DNA of 64,000 nucleotides from CAYTAU01 sp964442075. Its GTDB lineage: Bacteria; Bacteroidota; Bacteroidia; Bacteroidales; CAYTAU01. A model generated the notes under the pieces. It worked only from the letters and a program-made list of their open reading frames with translations. It searched no databases and was not told where the DNA came from. Below are positions 1 through 7,574 of this stretch, piece after piece. Position 1 is the first letter of the stretch, and every line of letters starts with the position of its first letter. The translations under genes were made by a program, and so were the position numbers. The stretch lies in assembly GCA_964442075.1 (NCBI GenBank), contig CAYTWH010000009.1, positions 47,147-111,146 on the forward strand, in the 5' to 3' direction.

Positions 1-1018
1 TATAATTCTTTAAACCTTCATATGCATCAACTCTTGCAATATAATATTCTACTTTATTTAAATTCATTTTTATTGCTTTATCTAACCATGCTTTTGCTTC
101 ATCGTATTTGTTTACGTTTAAATATATTAAACCACCTTTATAATATGCTATCTCGTGTTTGTCCATATATTTAAGATAAAATTTAAGGTCATTTATAGCC
201 TCATTATATAATTGTAATTTTTTTTCGACTAATGCTCTTTTATAAAAAGCTTCAAAATTTTCATCATTTAAATCAATAACTTTATTGTAATCTGCAAATG
301 CTTTCTTAAATTTTCGAGATTTCATTAAAAGATTTGCTCTTTGATAATAATAAATAAAATTATCAGAATTTATTTTTATTGCACTATTTAAATCTGATAG
401 GGCATTTCGGTTATCATTTAATAATAAATAAACTTCGGCTCGTTTATAATAGGCTAAATGAGCATTATTCTTATCTTGAAAAATTAATTTGTCAAGTTCT
501 TCAAGTGCATCAACATATTTTTTTCGCTTTTTCAAATATTCCGCACTTTCAAAAATAATTTCTTGTTCAGAGTACCAGTCTTTCAACCATAATTGCTCCC
601 ATTCTCCTGTTTCTCTCAACATTATAAAAGCATCATTAGTTCTAATTTCACTTTTTGCAATTTTGTATTCACTTTTCAAATTTATTTCTATCCATTTTAA
701 TGCTTCATCAAAATTTTCCTGAATTGCATTAATTCTAGCTAAATTAAAACTAGCTATTCCACTTTCTAATTTTTCGGCACTATTATAATTTTTTTTAGCT
801 TCATTCAGGCTATCTAATATAAAGTAACATTCTCCACGATGTAAATATAATTTTGCAGTGTTTTTGTCCGAACTTAATGCTTTAGAAAAATATGTTATTG
901 CTGAATCGTATTCCTGATAATGAATTTTGGCAAGTCCATTTAAATAATTATCATTTTCTTGACCAAAGATAAATAATGACAAAAATAAAATTGCGACAAT
1001 AATAATATATTGTTTCAT
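1..1018 (-). CDS. TPR-repeat protein with signal peptide (3' end outside window)
   Basis: The minus-strand frame is open from the ATG at 1018 to the window edge, giving about 339 residues with no stop, so the C-terminus is missing. The start MKQYIIIVAILFLSLFIFGQ is a signal peptide, which places the protein in the periplasm or outer membrane. The rest is a series of helix-pair repeats of about 34 residues with TPR-like spacing, for example segments ending in YFSKALSSDKN, DLNSAIKINSDN, DYNKVIDLNDEN and WLDKAIKMN. TPR proteins scaffold protein-protein contacts, but the partner cannot be named. Upstream, between 1019 and 1340, lie a possible ECF-type promoter and an intrinsic terminator pointing toward this gene, so its expression may be attenuated (inference). 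The family call is confident; the role is unknown. Confidence 0.8.
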   Translation of the reverse strand, partial: MKQYIIIVAILFLSLFIFGQENDNYLNGLAKIHYQEYDSAITYFSKALSSDKNTAKLYLHRGECYFILDSLNEAKKNYNSAEKLESGIASFNLARINAIQENFDEALKWIEINLKSEYKIAKSEIRTNDAFIMLRETGEWEQLWLKDWYSEQEIIFESAEYLKKRKKYVDALEELDKLIFQDKNNAHLAYYKRAEVYLLLNDNRNALSDLNSAIKINSDNFIYYYQRANLLMKSRKFKKAFADYNKVIDLNDENFEAFYKRALVEKKLQLYNEAINDLKFYLKYMDKHEIAYYKGGLIYLNVNKYDEAKAWLDKAIKMNLNKVEYYIARVDAYEGLKNY

Positions 1019-1129
1019 ATTATTTGAAATTTGATTTTTGTAAAATTACAAAGAAATGTTGTCTGAAAAAATATAAGTTAAAATATTTCGTGAATAGTAA
1101 ATTACAAGAAAAAAAGACAGTAAAAAAAA

Positions 1130-1152
1130 GAAAGCTCCGGTGAGGAGCTTTC
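1130..1152 (-). terminator. Orphan intrinsic terminator or attenuator upstream of the TPR gene
   Basis: A perfect 9-bp stem (GAAAGCTCC paired with GGAGCTTTC) has a 5-nt loop. On the minus strand it is followed directly by a run of eight T (1122-1129). No protein gene ends just before it in that direction; the next gene in that direction is the TPR gene starting at 1018. The hairpin therefore ends either a short RNA or the leader of the TPR transcript. A smaller overlapping palindrome (AGCTT TGA AAGCT, 1148-1160) shares bases with its 5' arm and could compete with it. Confidence 0.7.
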
Positions 1153-1192
1153 AAAGCTGAGAAGAACAAACAATTAAGTGGGCATAAACCAT
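1151..1192 (-). other. Possible 13-codon leader ORF before the orphan terminator
   Basis: On the minus strand an ATG at 1192 opens a 13-codon frame (MVYAHLIVCSSQL). Its TGA stop at 1151-1153 overlaps the 5' arm of the terminator hairpin at 1130-1152. The position is that of a leader peptide, but the peptide has no obvious run of a single regulatory amino acid. It may be a chance ORF. Confidence 0.2.
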
Positions 1193-1237
1193 TTAAGAAT
1201 TTTTATCAGCTTATTTAAATTCACAATAGTTGCTTTC

Positions 1238-1271
1238 AATTACAAGACTCATATATATTAAAAAAGGTTGC
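1238..1271 (-). promoter_or_regulatory. Candidate ECF-sigma promoter (copy A), firing toward the TPR leader
   Basis: On the minus strand GCAACC (1266-1271) is followed after 17 nt by GTCT (1245-1248). The element matches copies at 27385-27410 and 31745-31770 in both boxes, in spacer length and in the AT-rich spacer. The AAC-type -35 and GTC-type -10 resemble ECF-sigma promoters in general. Initiation near 1238 would give an RNA of about 115 nt ending at the terminator at 1130-1152. Confidence 0.4.
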
Positions 1272-1340
1272 ATTAGTATTAATATTTTTTTATTATTATT
1301 TTTGATTCATCTTTTACAAATAGATAAATCGCTGTTTTAC

Positions 1341-2492
1341 ATGAAAATTAATAAAATATACTATTTGCTTATTTTTTTATTTTTTACAATTACATCTTGT
1401 AAAAATGATAATAATATAGTTTATGAAAATAAAATTAGTGATACATCTTTTGTGAAAATAGAAAATTCTTATGCAAAGCATTTTGAAATTAAACATTATA
1501 ACGACTATACAGTACTTAAAATAATTAATCCCTGGCAAAATTCAGAAAACATTAGTTTTGAGTATTTTTTGCTTGAAAAAGGAAAAATTATACCCGAACA
1601 TATTAAAGAGAAAACTATTATCAGAACACCTGTAAAACGTATTATTTGCATGTCAACATCTCATATAGTAATGATTGATGCTATTGGTGAAGTAGAAACA
1701 ATAGTAGGTGTTTCAGGAAAAAATTACATTAATAATTATCATATTCAAAATAATAAAAATATTACTGATGTTGGCTTTGAACAAGGTTTAAATTATGAAT
1801 TAATCTTAAATTTAAAACCTGATATTATAATGTTATATGGGGTTGAAGGAGAAACTGCAGGGTATCAGAAAAAATTGAATGAACTCGGTATAAAAACATT
1901 TTTAAATGCAGAATATCTTGAAGATACTCCACTTGCGAAAACCGAATGGATAAAAATTATTGCTGCTTTATATAAGAAAGAAAAGGAAGCAAAAATTATT
2001 TTCGATAACATTGATACAAAATATAATAAACTTAAAAGCTTAATGGATTCAATAGATTATCGTCCTAAAATTTTAACAGGTTTACCTTGGAATGATACAT
2101 GGTATATTTCATCTGGAAATTCTAATTTGGCTCATTTAATTAAAGATGCAGGAGCTGAATTTTTATATAAAAGTGATACTTTGTCTGATGTTATGGCTTT
2201 AGATATTGAAGCTGTTACAACACAATCATCAGATGCCGATTTTTGGATAAATATTGGGAATATAAATAGTAAAGAAGAAATATTAATGAATGATTCAAGA
2301 TTGAATTTAATTAATGCATTCAAAAAAGGAAAATTATATAATAATAATGCAATTGTTAATAAATATGGAGGAAATGATTATTTTGAATCAGGAATTATAA
2401 ATCCACACATAGTATTAAAAGATCTTATTCATATTTTTCATCCCGAAACTTTACCTAAACATAAATTAAAGTATTATAGAAAGATAAAATAA
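1341..2492 (+). CDS. ABC-transporter substrate-binding lipoprotein (TroA/BtuF/FepB-like fold)
   Basis: The frame is open from 1230, but the ATG at 1341 is preferred because it starts a clean lipoprotein signal (MKINKIYYLLIFLFFTITSC) with the lipobox Cys at residue 20, giving 383 residues. The body has the layout of helical-backbone metal/siderophore/cobalamin binding proteins. A conserved segment with KRIICMSTSHIVMIDAIGE and IVGVSG is followed by a region with LNLKPDIIMLYG, then a second lobe with ILTGLPWNDTWYIS. This family captures iron chelates, haem or cobalamin for an inner-membrane ABC permease. No permease or ATPase gene is adjacent, so the substrate cannot be assigned and the protein probably works with a transporter encoded elsewhere. 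Confidence 0.8.
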   Translation: MKINKIYYLLIFLFFTITSCKNDNNIVYENKISDTSFVKIENSYAKHFEIKHYNDYTVLKIINPWQNSENISFEYFLLEKGKIIPEHIKEKTIIRTPVKRIICMSTSHIVMIDAIGEVETIVGVSGKNYINNYHIQNNKNITDVGFEQGLNYELILNLKPDIIMLYGVEGETAGYQKKLNELGIKTFLNAEYLEDTPLAKTEWIKIIAALYKKEKEAKIIFDNIDTKYNKLKSLMDSIDYRPKILTGLPWNDTWYISSGNSNLAHLIKDAGAEFLYKSDTLSDVMALDIEAVTTQSSDADFWINIGNINSKEEILMNDSRLNLINAFKKGKLYNNNAIVNKYGGNDYFESGIINPHIVLKDLIHIFHPETLPKHKLKYYRKIK

Positions 2493-2550
2493 TTTATTTA
2501 GTCCTATTATTAATTAGAATCTATCTATAAAATATCGTTTTTTTCAGTTA

Positions 2551-2669
2551 AAGCACCAAATCACAAATTTCAAATAACAAATGATTTCCAAATTCCAATT
2601 ATCAAATAATCGAAGCTGTTTTGGTCATTGAATTTTTGAATATTGTAATCTATTTGTTATTTGGTGCTT
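2551..2669. repeat. Imperfect palindromic (REP/MITE-like) intergenic element
   Basis: The outer arms are a perfect 11-bp inverted repeat, AAGCACCAAAT at 2551-2561 and ATTTGGTGCTT at 2659-2669. Inside them, CAAATAACAAAT (2571-2582) pairs with ATTTGTTATTTG (2652-2663), and further A-rich and T-rich stretches pair imperfectly, so the whole 119 bp can fold into one long hairpin. It encodes no protein and sits between convergent gene ends, the usual place for non-autonomous palindromic repeats. Only one copy is in the window, so dispersal in the genome is inferred. Confidence 0.55.
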
Positions 2670-2715
2670 GTAATTTGAGACTTTTCACGAGTGTACTGGA
2701 CTAAACTTTCGGAGT

Positions 2716-3894
2716 TTATGGATGCACGCTAATTACCTTAAATTCAACCCTTCTGTTTAACGCTCTTCCTTCTTCTGTTTTATTTGTTGCAATTGGTTTG
2801 TTGTTTCCAAAACCATTATATGAAAGGCGGGTATTACTAATTGTTTTTTCAATTAAATAATCTACAACTGCTTTTGCTCTGGCTTTTGATAATTTTAAAT
2901 TATATTCATCTGTCCCAACATTATCTGTGTGTCCGTTTATTTCAATTTTCAAATTATTATTATCTTTCATCAATTGCACAAGTTTATCAAGCTCGGTTAT
3001 TGATTCAGTAAGAAGTTTCGATTTATCAGTTTTAAAAAAAATATTATCAAGTTTAACGGTTTCTCCAATTTGATAGTCTATTTGTGAAAGTTCCAGTTCT
3101 GATGTTGAAACATCAGGTTTATTTTCAATTTCAGGGATTTTCTCCGTTGGTATTATAACATCTACAGGAGAACACCCTGTAGCCTTATCCTCGCCTTGCT
3201 TCTCTCTTACAAGCACATCATCAATATAATAATATGCTCCCTGAATAACACCGGAAACCTTATCTGCTTTTGATTGAATATCCGGATAAAAATTTCCAAT
3301 AATAATATGATTTTTTACTGAATCGGGTTTATAAAAACCACTTATTTTATACCATTCTAGAGTTTTAATTATCTTACATTCATTAATATGCGGAGTAAAA
3401 TACAGAGGCAACCTATTACCCGTTTCAAATGCATATTGAGTAAATAAAGCACCTATATTATTTGACGATCTAATACCTCTAACAGCATCCGCTACCCAAA
3501 ACTCAACGTAATATTCTTTTCCCGATTCAAGAGCTTTAATTAATTCAACTTGAATATACTCATGCCAACATGCAACTGCGCCATCATCTCCTTCGCCAAA
3601 AGTTCTTATACCAATCATAGTATTACCTGTTCTGGGCATTTGTTTTCCAAGGCTTTGTTTTTTATTGGTAGGGTTTGCCCAAAATCTCTCTTCAACAAGT
3701 GTGCTTATAACATCAGGAATTGTAGCTGTTGGTGTACTCCAAGCTTCAACAGCATTATTAAATTCTTTTACTTTTCTTGTCCAAATATTTGGGAGCTTAT
3801 TTGTTTCTTCAAAACTTGGATTGGGAATAAGGTTTTGAGAGAATAAATTATTACATAAAATAAATATTATTAGTAATAATACTACGTTTCGCAT
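2716..3894 (-). CDS. OmpA-family protein with N-terminal lectin/CBM-like domain
   Basis: The 392-residue protein begins with a signal peptide (MRNVVLLLIIFILCNNLFSQ). Residues about 21-230 begin with LIPNPSFEE, a hallmark of jelly-roll carbohydrate-binding-like domains in secreted Bacteroidota proteins. A short linker leads to a C-terminal OmpA peptidoglycan-binding domain (about 285-392). It contains INGHTDNVGTDEYNLKLSKA, the Asp/Arg region that in this family holds diaminopimelate, and NRRVEF near the end. The protein probably tethers the outer membrane or a surface domain to the cell wall. Its start is 16 nt downstream of the coiled-coil gene at 3911-4429, so the two are probably co-transcribed. 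The partner or ligand of the N-terminal domain is unknown. Confidence 0.85.
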   Translation of the reverse strand: MRNVVLLLIIFILCNNLFSQNLIPNPSFEETNKLPNIWTRKVKEFNNAVEAWSTPTATIPDVISTLVEERFWANPTNKKQSLGKQMPRTGNTMIGIRTFGEGDDGAVACWHEYIQVELIKALESGKEYYVEFWVADAVRGIRSSNNIGALFTQYAFETGNRLPLYFTPHINECKIIKTLEWYKISGFYKPDSVKNHIIIGNFYPDIQSKADKVSGVIQGAYYYIDDVLVREKQGEDKATGCSPVDVIIPTEKIPEIENKPDVSTSELELSQIDYQIGETVKLDNIFFKTDKSKLLTESITELDKLVQLMKDNNNLKIEINGHTDNVGTDEYNLKLSKARAKAVVDYLIEKTISNTRLSYNGFGNNKPIATNKTEEGRALNRRVEFKVISVHP

Positions 3895-3910
3895 TTTTTC
3901 AGGTTTTTAA

Positions 3911-4429
3911 TTATCTGCAAGATTCTTTTATTAATTCAATATCATTTTTAAACTTCTTAATTTCATTTGAAACATCTTTCAGAATATCTTTTGTTGATTT
4001 TGCTCGTGATTGTACTTTTTTAAGTTTCTTTTGTTTTGATGCATCACTAATTTCATTTTCAGCATCTTTTGCTGTTTTAACCAGTTTCTGGAAATTATTA
4101 TTTTTCTCATCCATTAATTCAACAGTGTTTTCACATCCCCAGACTTTTGCTTCTTTCTTTGCATCTTTGTATGCTCTTTCTGCCTTTTTAAGATAATCAC
4201 TAATTTTTGAGATGCCTCTATATAAGGAATTTGCTTGCCCCTTGGCATCTTCAACTTCTTTGGATTTAATTATTTTTTTCAGATCTTTTGATGCTTTTTC
4301 AGCTTGCTTTTCTGCTTTCTCCAACTCTTTTACATGTTTGTCTATACTCTCATGAAATTTCACATTTTGAGAATTCATTATAGTAAATGAAACACATAAC
4401 AAAAGTATTGCAATACTTAATATTTTCAT
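3911..4429 (-). CDS. Secreted lysine-rich coiled-coil protein of unknown function
   Basis: I do not recognise the family. The 172-residue product has a signal peptide (MKILSIAILLLCVSFTIMNS) and then almost continuous charged helix rich in Lys, Glu and Ala (for example KELEKAEKQAEKASKDLKK), as expected for a periplasmic coiled coil. Only two Cys follow the signal, in WGCENT and at the C-terminal ESCR, so an intramolecular disulfide is possible. It is the first gene of a likely two-gene operon with the OmpA-family protein downstream, which suggests a joint envelope role (inference). A TAnnTTTG box lies at 4492-4499 on the minus strand, but I see no matching -33 box. Confidence 0.65.
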   Translation of the reverse strand: MKILSIAILLLCVSFTIMNSQNVKFHESIDKHVKELEKAEKQAEKASKDLKKIIKSKEVEDAKGQANSLYRGISKISDYLKKAERAYKDAKKEAKVWGCENTVELMDEKNNNFQKLVKTAKDAENEISDASKQKKLKKVQSRAKSTKDILKDVSNEIKKFKNDIELIKESCR

Positions 4430-4648
4430 TTTAGTAGAATTTTATATAAACATTATTATTAATTCTCCAAACCGCCATAAATTTTTTCATGCAAATATAC
4501 ATAAACGATATGAAAAAAAATATGGAGATTCCCTTTGACAAATTAAATCATTTTTTCACAAAGGAAAGTTAATATTTTTTTAAATGTTTTTGTATATTAA
4601 TAAATCAAGTATTCTTAATATTTTTGCAATATTAATTTTTCTGATAAA

Positions 4649-5902
4649 ATGAGTTTAGTTAGAAATGATATTGAAATTATGTCGCCTGTTGGTTCTCATG
4701 AATCATTGATGGCAGCAATACAAGCAGGAGCAAATTCTGTATATTTTGGAGTTGAAAAACTTAACATGCGAGCTAAATCATCAATTAATTTTACAATTGA
4801 AGATTTAAAAGAAATAGCAAGTATTTGCAAAGAGAATAATGTTAACACATATTTAACTGTTAATACTATAATTTACGATACAGATATTTTCCTAATGCAA
4901 GAAGTAATAAACGCAGCAAAAGAAAATAATATTTCAGCAATTATTGCAAGTGATATTGCAAGTATTCAATATGCAAGGTCAATTGGTGTTGAAGTTCACG
5001 CAAGTACCCAATTAAATGTAAGTAATATTGAAACATTAAGATTTTATTCAACTTTTTGTGATGTTATTGTGCTGGCACGCGAATTAAATCTAAATCAGAT
5101 AAAAGAAATCAGTAAAGCGATTATTGAACAAAATATTACAGGACCATCGGGTAATCTTGTTAAAATAGAGATATTTATTCATGGTGCCTTATGTATGGCA
5201 GTAAGTGGCAAATGCTATTTAAGTTTGCATGAAAAAAATTATTCGGCAAATAGAGGTGTTTGTTTACAAACATGCCGAAAAGCTTATATTGTTACAGAAA
5301 AGGAAACCGGTTACGAACTGGAAATAGACAATGAGTACATAATGTCGCCAAAAGATCTAAAAACAATACATTTTATTAATAAAATAATTGATGCTGGTGT
5401 TTCCGTATTAAAAATTGAAGGCAGAGCACGTTCACCTGAATATGTTAAAATAGTTACAGAATGTTATAATGAAGCAATAAATTCTATTATTGATAATTCA
5501 TTTAATAATAATAAAATTACAAAATGGAATAAAAAACTTGAAAATGTTTTTAATCGTGGTTTTTGGGATGGATATTATTTAGGGCAAAGGCTTGGAGAAT
5601 GGAGTTATAAGTACGGTTCACAAGCCAAATTCAGAAAAGAATATATTGCAAAAACTACAAATTATTTTACAAATATTGAAATTGGTGAATTTCTAATAGA
5701 AACAGGTGAACTAAATATTGGAGATAAAATATTAATTATTGGACCTACAACTGGAGTTGTTGAAATAAATATTGAAGAAATAAGAGTGGATTTACAAAAA
5801 GTTGATAAAGCAATTAAGGGAGATAAATGTTCAATTCCTGTAAAAACATTTTTGCGTCGTTCCGACCGATTGTATAAGCTTGTAAATAACGACTTAAAAT
5901 AA
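4649..5902 (+). CDS. Peptidase U32-family protein (TrhP/YegQ-like)
   Basis: The 417-residue protein matches the U32 family. The N-terminal part (IEIMSPVGSHESLMAAIQAG, then ANSVYFGVEKLNMRAK) is the TIM-barrel start. The middle holds the family's Cys signature with HGALCMAVSGKCYLS and RGVCLQTCRKAY, followed by VLKIEGRARSPEYV. The C-terminal 80 residues look like the small beta-barrel U32 C domain. Bacterial relatives of this length (TrhP/YegQ) act with prephenate-derived chemistry in 5-hydroxyuridine formation at tRNA position 34, and the longer RlhA hydroxylates 23S rRNA. I infer an RNA-hydroxylation role, not proteolysis. The clustered Cys residues fit a metal or Fe-S site. The gene stands alone and ends in a hairpin at 5907-5925. 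Confidence 0.85.
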   Translation: MSLVRNDIEIMSPVGSHESLMAAIQAGANSVYFGVEKLNMRAKSSINFTIEDLKEIASICKENNVNTYLTVNTIIYDTDIFLMQEVINAAKENNISAIIASDIASIQYARSIGVEVHASTQLNVSNIETLRFYSTFCDVIVLARELNLNQIKEISKAIIEQNITGPSGNLVKIEIFIHGALCMAVSGKCYLSLHEKNYSANRGVCLQTCRKAYIVTEKETGYELEIDNEYIMSPKDLKTIHFINKIIDAGVSVLKIEGRARSPEYVKIVTECYNEAINSIIDNSFNNNKITKWNKKLENVFNRGFWDGYYLGQRLGEWSYKYGSQAKFRKEYIAKTTNYFTNIEIGEFLIETGELNIGDKILIIGPTTGVVEINIEEIRVDLQKVDKAIKGDKCSIPVKTFLRRSDRLYKLVNNDLK

Positions 5903-5906
5903 AAAA

Positions 5907-5930
5907 AGGAGCTTTATTTGCTCCTCTTTT
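5907..5930 (+). terminator. Terminator between U32 gene and exbD operon (bidirectional)
   Basis: The stem AGGAGC (5907-5912) / GCTCCT (5920-5925) is flanked by A-rich sequence on the left and CTTTT on the right. It lies between two convergent transcription units, so it can end both the U32 gene and the exbB-exbD operon. Confidence 0.7.
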
Positions 5931-5951
5931 AAAATAACAATCTTATATTTT

Positions 5952-6428
5952 TTATTTTTTATAAATCTTCTTTCTTGTAGAATAATTAATTTTTAAAGCT
6001 TGTGCTTTTCTTAATTCTTGTTTAATATCAGTTACAATACCCATTTCGGTATCCGAATCAACTTTTAATGAAGTTGTCATTTTTGGACGATCATTCTCAT
6101 CTAATTTATCGCGTTCATTTGCAATAAAATCTTGTATATCATCAACATCTTTAAAAACATCATTTAACTGAATAATTGGTTCTGTACCATATAACTTTTG
6201 ATATTTTGGACCAGGAATACCAACAAATATATAACTTACCAAAGATTTTTTCTCTAATTTTTTAATTTCTGTAGCTTCAGGTAAAACTGGTTTATTAATT
6301 AACAAGGTAGATTCTCTCATCACGGTTGTAACCATGAAAAAGAATAAAAGCATAAATATAATATCCGGTAACGATGCTGTAGAAATTTCGGGTATCCCTC
6401 CTTTTCCTTTTCTTGAAAATTTTGACAT
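5952..6428 (-). CDS. exbD: ExbD/TolR-family biopolymer transport protein (second copy)
   Basis: This 158-residue inner-membrane protein has a short cytoplasmic N-terminus and one membrane segment around residues 20-38 (LPDIIFMLLFFFMVTTVM). That segment carries the Asp that ExbD/TolR proteins need for proton conduction. A periplasmic domain of about 110 residues follows. It is the last gene of the exbB operon, 2 nt after the preceding exbD. With ExbB it should form the proton-driven motor that energises TonB-dependent transport. Two unequal ExbD proteins behind one ExbB are common in Bacteroidota, and a heteromeric motor is possible (inference). Confidence 0.9.
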   Translation of the reverse strand: MSKFSRKGKGGIPEISTASLPDIIFMLLFFFMVTTVMRESTLLINKPVLPEATEIKKLEKKSLVSYIFVGIPGPKYQKLYGTEPIIQLNDVFKDVDDIQDFIANERDKLDENDRPKMTTSLKVDSDTEMGIVTDIKQELRKAQALKINYSTRKKIYKK

Positions 6429-6430
6429 AA

Positions 6431-7066
6431 CTATTTTATGTTTTTAGGTTCTGCTTCAGAAATTGCCTGAGGTATAGCTGTTTTAATAGCTGTTTGTTGT
6501 TCTTCAGTAAGATCCTCGTATTCTTTACTGAATTTTCTCATTGAATATTCATCACGCAATTCGTTAAAAGCTGCAACAAGTTCATTTTGAACCTCAATAT
6601 AAATTTTATAAGATGTTCCTCTATCATTTTGTAAAGACACTATTCCTTTAGAGCGCTGATAATCTTCTCCTAATATATCAATCGCAAATTGAAATTTATT
6701 AGCTCCTTTAATATCTTCTTTTTTCAAAGATTTTTCTTTTAAAAACGATAATGATTCTTTTTCCGGAAGACTTTTTTTGTTTGCAGTATTTAATACAAAT
6801 TCTTTTGTTTTTTCGCGTAAAATACCTAATTGCATATAATCTCCATTTACCAATAGTTGATCATGTTTATTTATCAATACAACAAATGCATTTCTTCTAT
6901 GTATATCAATTATTGTAGTATCTTCAGTATCTACAGGTATAGGGGGCAATCTTCTTGAAAGTCCTCTATCCATATCCATTGTTGTAGCAACAAGAAAGAA
7001 AATTAATAGCATAAATGCTATATCTGCCATTGATGCTGATGGTATTTCAGGAAATTTTCTTGCCAT
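6431..7066 (-). CDS. exbD: ExbD/TolR-family biopolymer transport protein (first copy)
   Basis: The 211-residue protein starts with a short cytoplasmic tail and a single membrane helix (SMADIAFMLLIFFLVATTM) that includes the conserved membrane Asp. The periplasmic part is longer than usual for ExbD (typically about 140 residues in total) because of an insert with charged segments such as KESLSFLKEKSLKKED. The C-terminal region after EVQNELVAAFNELRDEYSM looks like the normal ExbD end. The gene is 53 nt downstream of the small membrane protein, with a stem-loop at 7092-7108 in the gap, and nearly touches the second exbD. Confidence 0.9.
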   Translation of the reverse strand: MARKFPEIPSASMADIAFMLLIFFLVATTMDMDRGLSRRLPPIPVDTEDTTIIDIHRRNAFVVLINKHDQLLVNGDYMQLGILREKTKEFVLNTANKKSLPEKESLSFLKEKSLKKEDIKGANKFQFAIDILGEDYQRSKGIVSLQNDRGTSYKIYIEVQNELVAAFNELRDEYSMRKFSKEYEDLTEEQQTAIKTAIPQAISEAEPKNIK

Positions 7067-7091
7067 TTTAAAATTATTTTAAAATAGCACA

Positions 7092-7108
7092 GGAGAGTTT
7101 TTCTCTCC
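7092..7108 (-). other. Intercistronic stem-loop in the exbB-exbD operon
   Basis: GGAGAG (7092-7097) and CTCTCC (7103-7108) form a perfect 6-bp stem with a 5-nt loop between the small membrane-protein gene and the first exbD. No T-run follows on the minus strand, so it is not a good terminator. An mRNA processing or stability role is plausible. Confidence 0.4.
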
Positions 7109-7119
7109 CATACTAAATG

Positions 7120-7569
7120 TTATTTTTTAAATACTTTTCTAATTTCAGAAACAAAAATTCCTAAAATAGCTAATAATAGTAAGAAATACATTGCATAGAT
7201 AGCGGTTCCTACAAATTTTAGAGTAGCAGGATTATTATCACCACCTGAATAAGTTTTAGGTAATTTAACAAGAACATCATCTGCAAGCAAATAACCAATA
7301 CCGAATAAAACTACTAATCCTATAATCCCTATAAGTGCAGAGAATACATTTTTAGGATTTTTAATTAATGCATATATTGGGAAAAGTATTGCTGCTGCTG
7401 CTGTAATTCCTAAAAGAATATATGACCAAATAAGTATTAAGTTAGTGTTATTTGGTGTTTCTGTAAATTCTTCTTTTCCGCCAATATAAAACATTAATAT
7501 AAAGGCAACAGAAATTAACAATAATACTCCCAAAAATATTTTTAATATTTTTGATAATGAACTATCCAT
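7120..7569 (-). CDS. Small four-helix inner-membrane protein of the exbB-exbD operon
   Basis: I do not recognise a named family. The 149-residue product has four predicted membrane segments: about 9-30 (ILKIFLGVLLLISVAFILMF), 43-68, 76-97 and 121-143 (AIYAMYFLLLLAILGIFVSE). There is little soluble sequence apart from the loop at about 98-118. It starts 5 nt after exbB and precedes exbD, an arrangement that points to an accessory membrane subunit of the ExbB-ExbD motor. No catalytic motif is visible. Confidence 0.7.
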   Translation of the reverse strand: MDSSLSKILKIFLGVLLLISVAFILMFYIGGKEEFTETPNNTNLILIWSYILLGITAAAAILFPIYALIKNPKNVFSALIGIIGLVVLFGIGYLLADDVLVKLPKTYSGGDNNPATLKFVGTAIYAMYFLLLLAILGIFVSEIRKVFKK

Positions 7570-7574
7570 AATTT

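Noticed and set aside
1230..1340. N-terminal extension of the binding-protein frame upstream of 1341
   Set aside because: A clean lipoprotein signal starts at the internal ATG 1341; the upstream part is hydrophobic low-complexity AT-rich sequence and would hide the lipobox.
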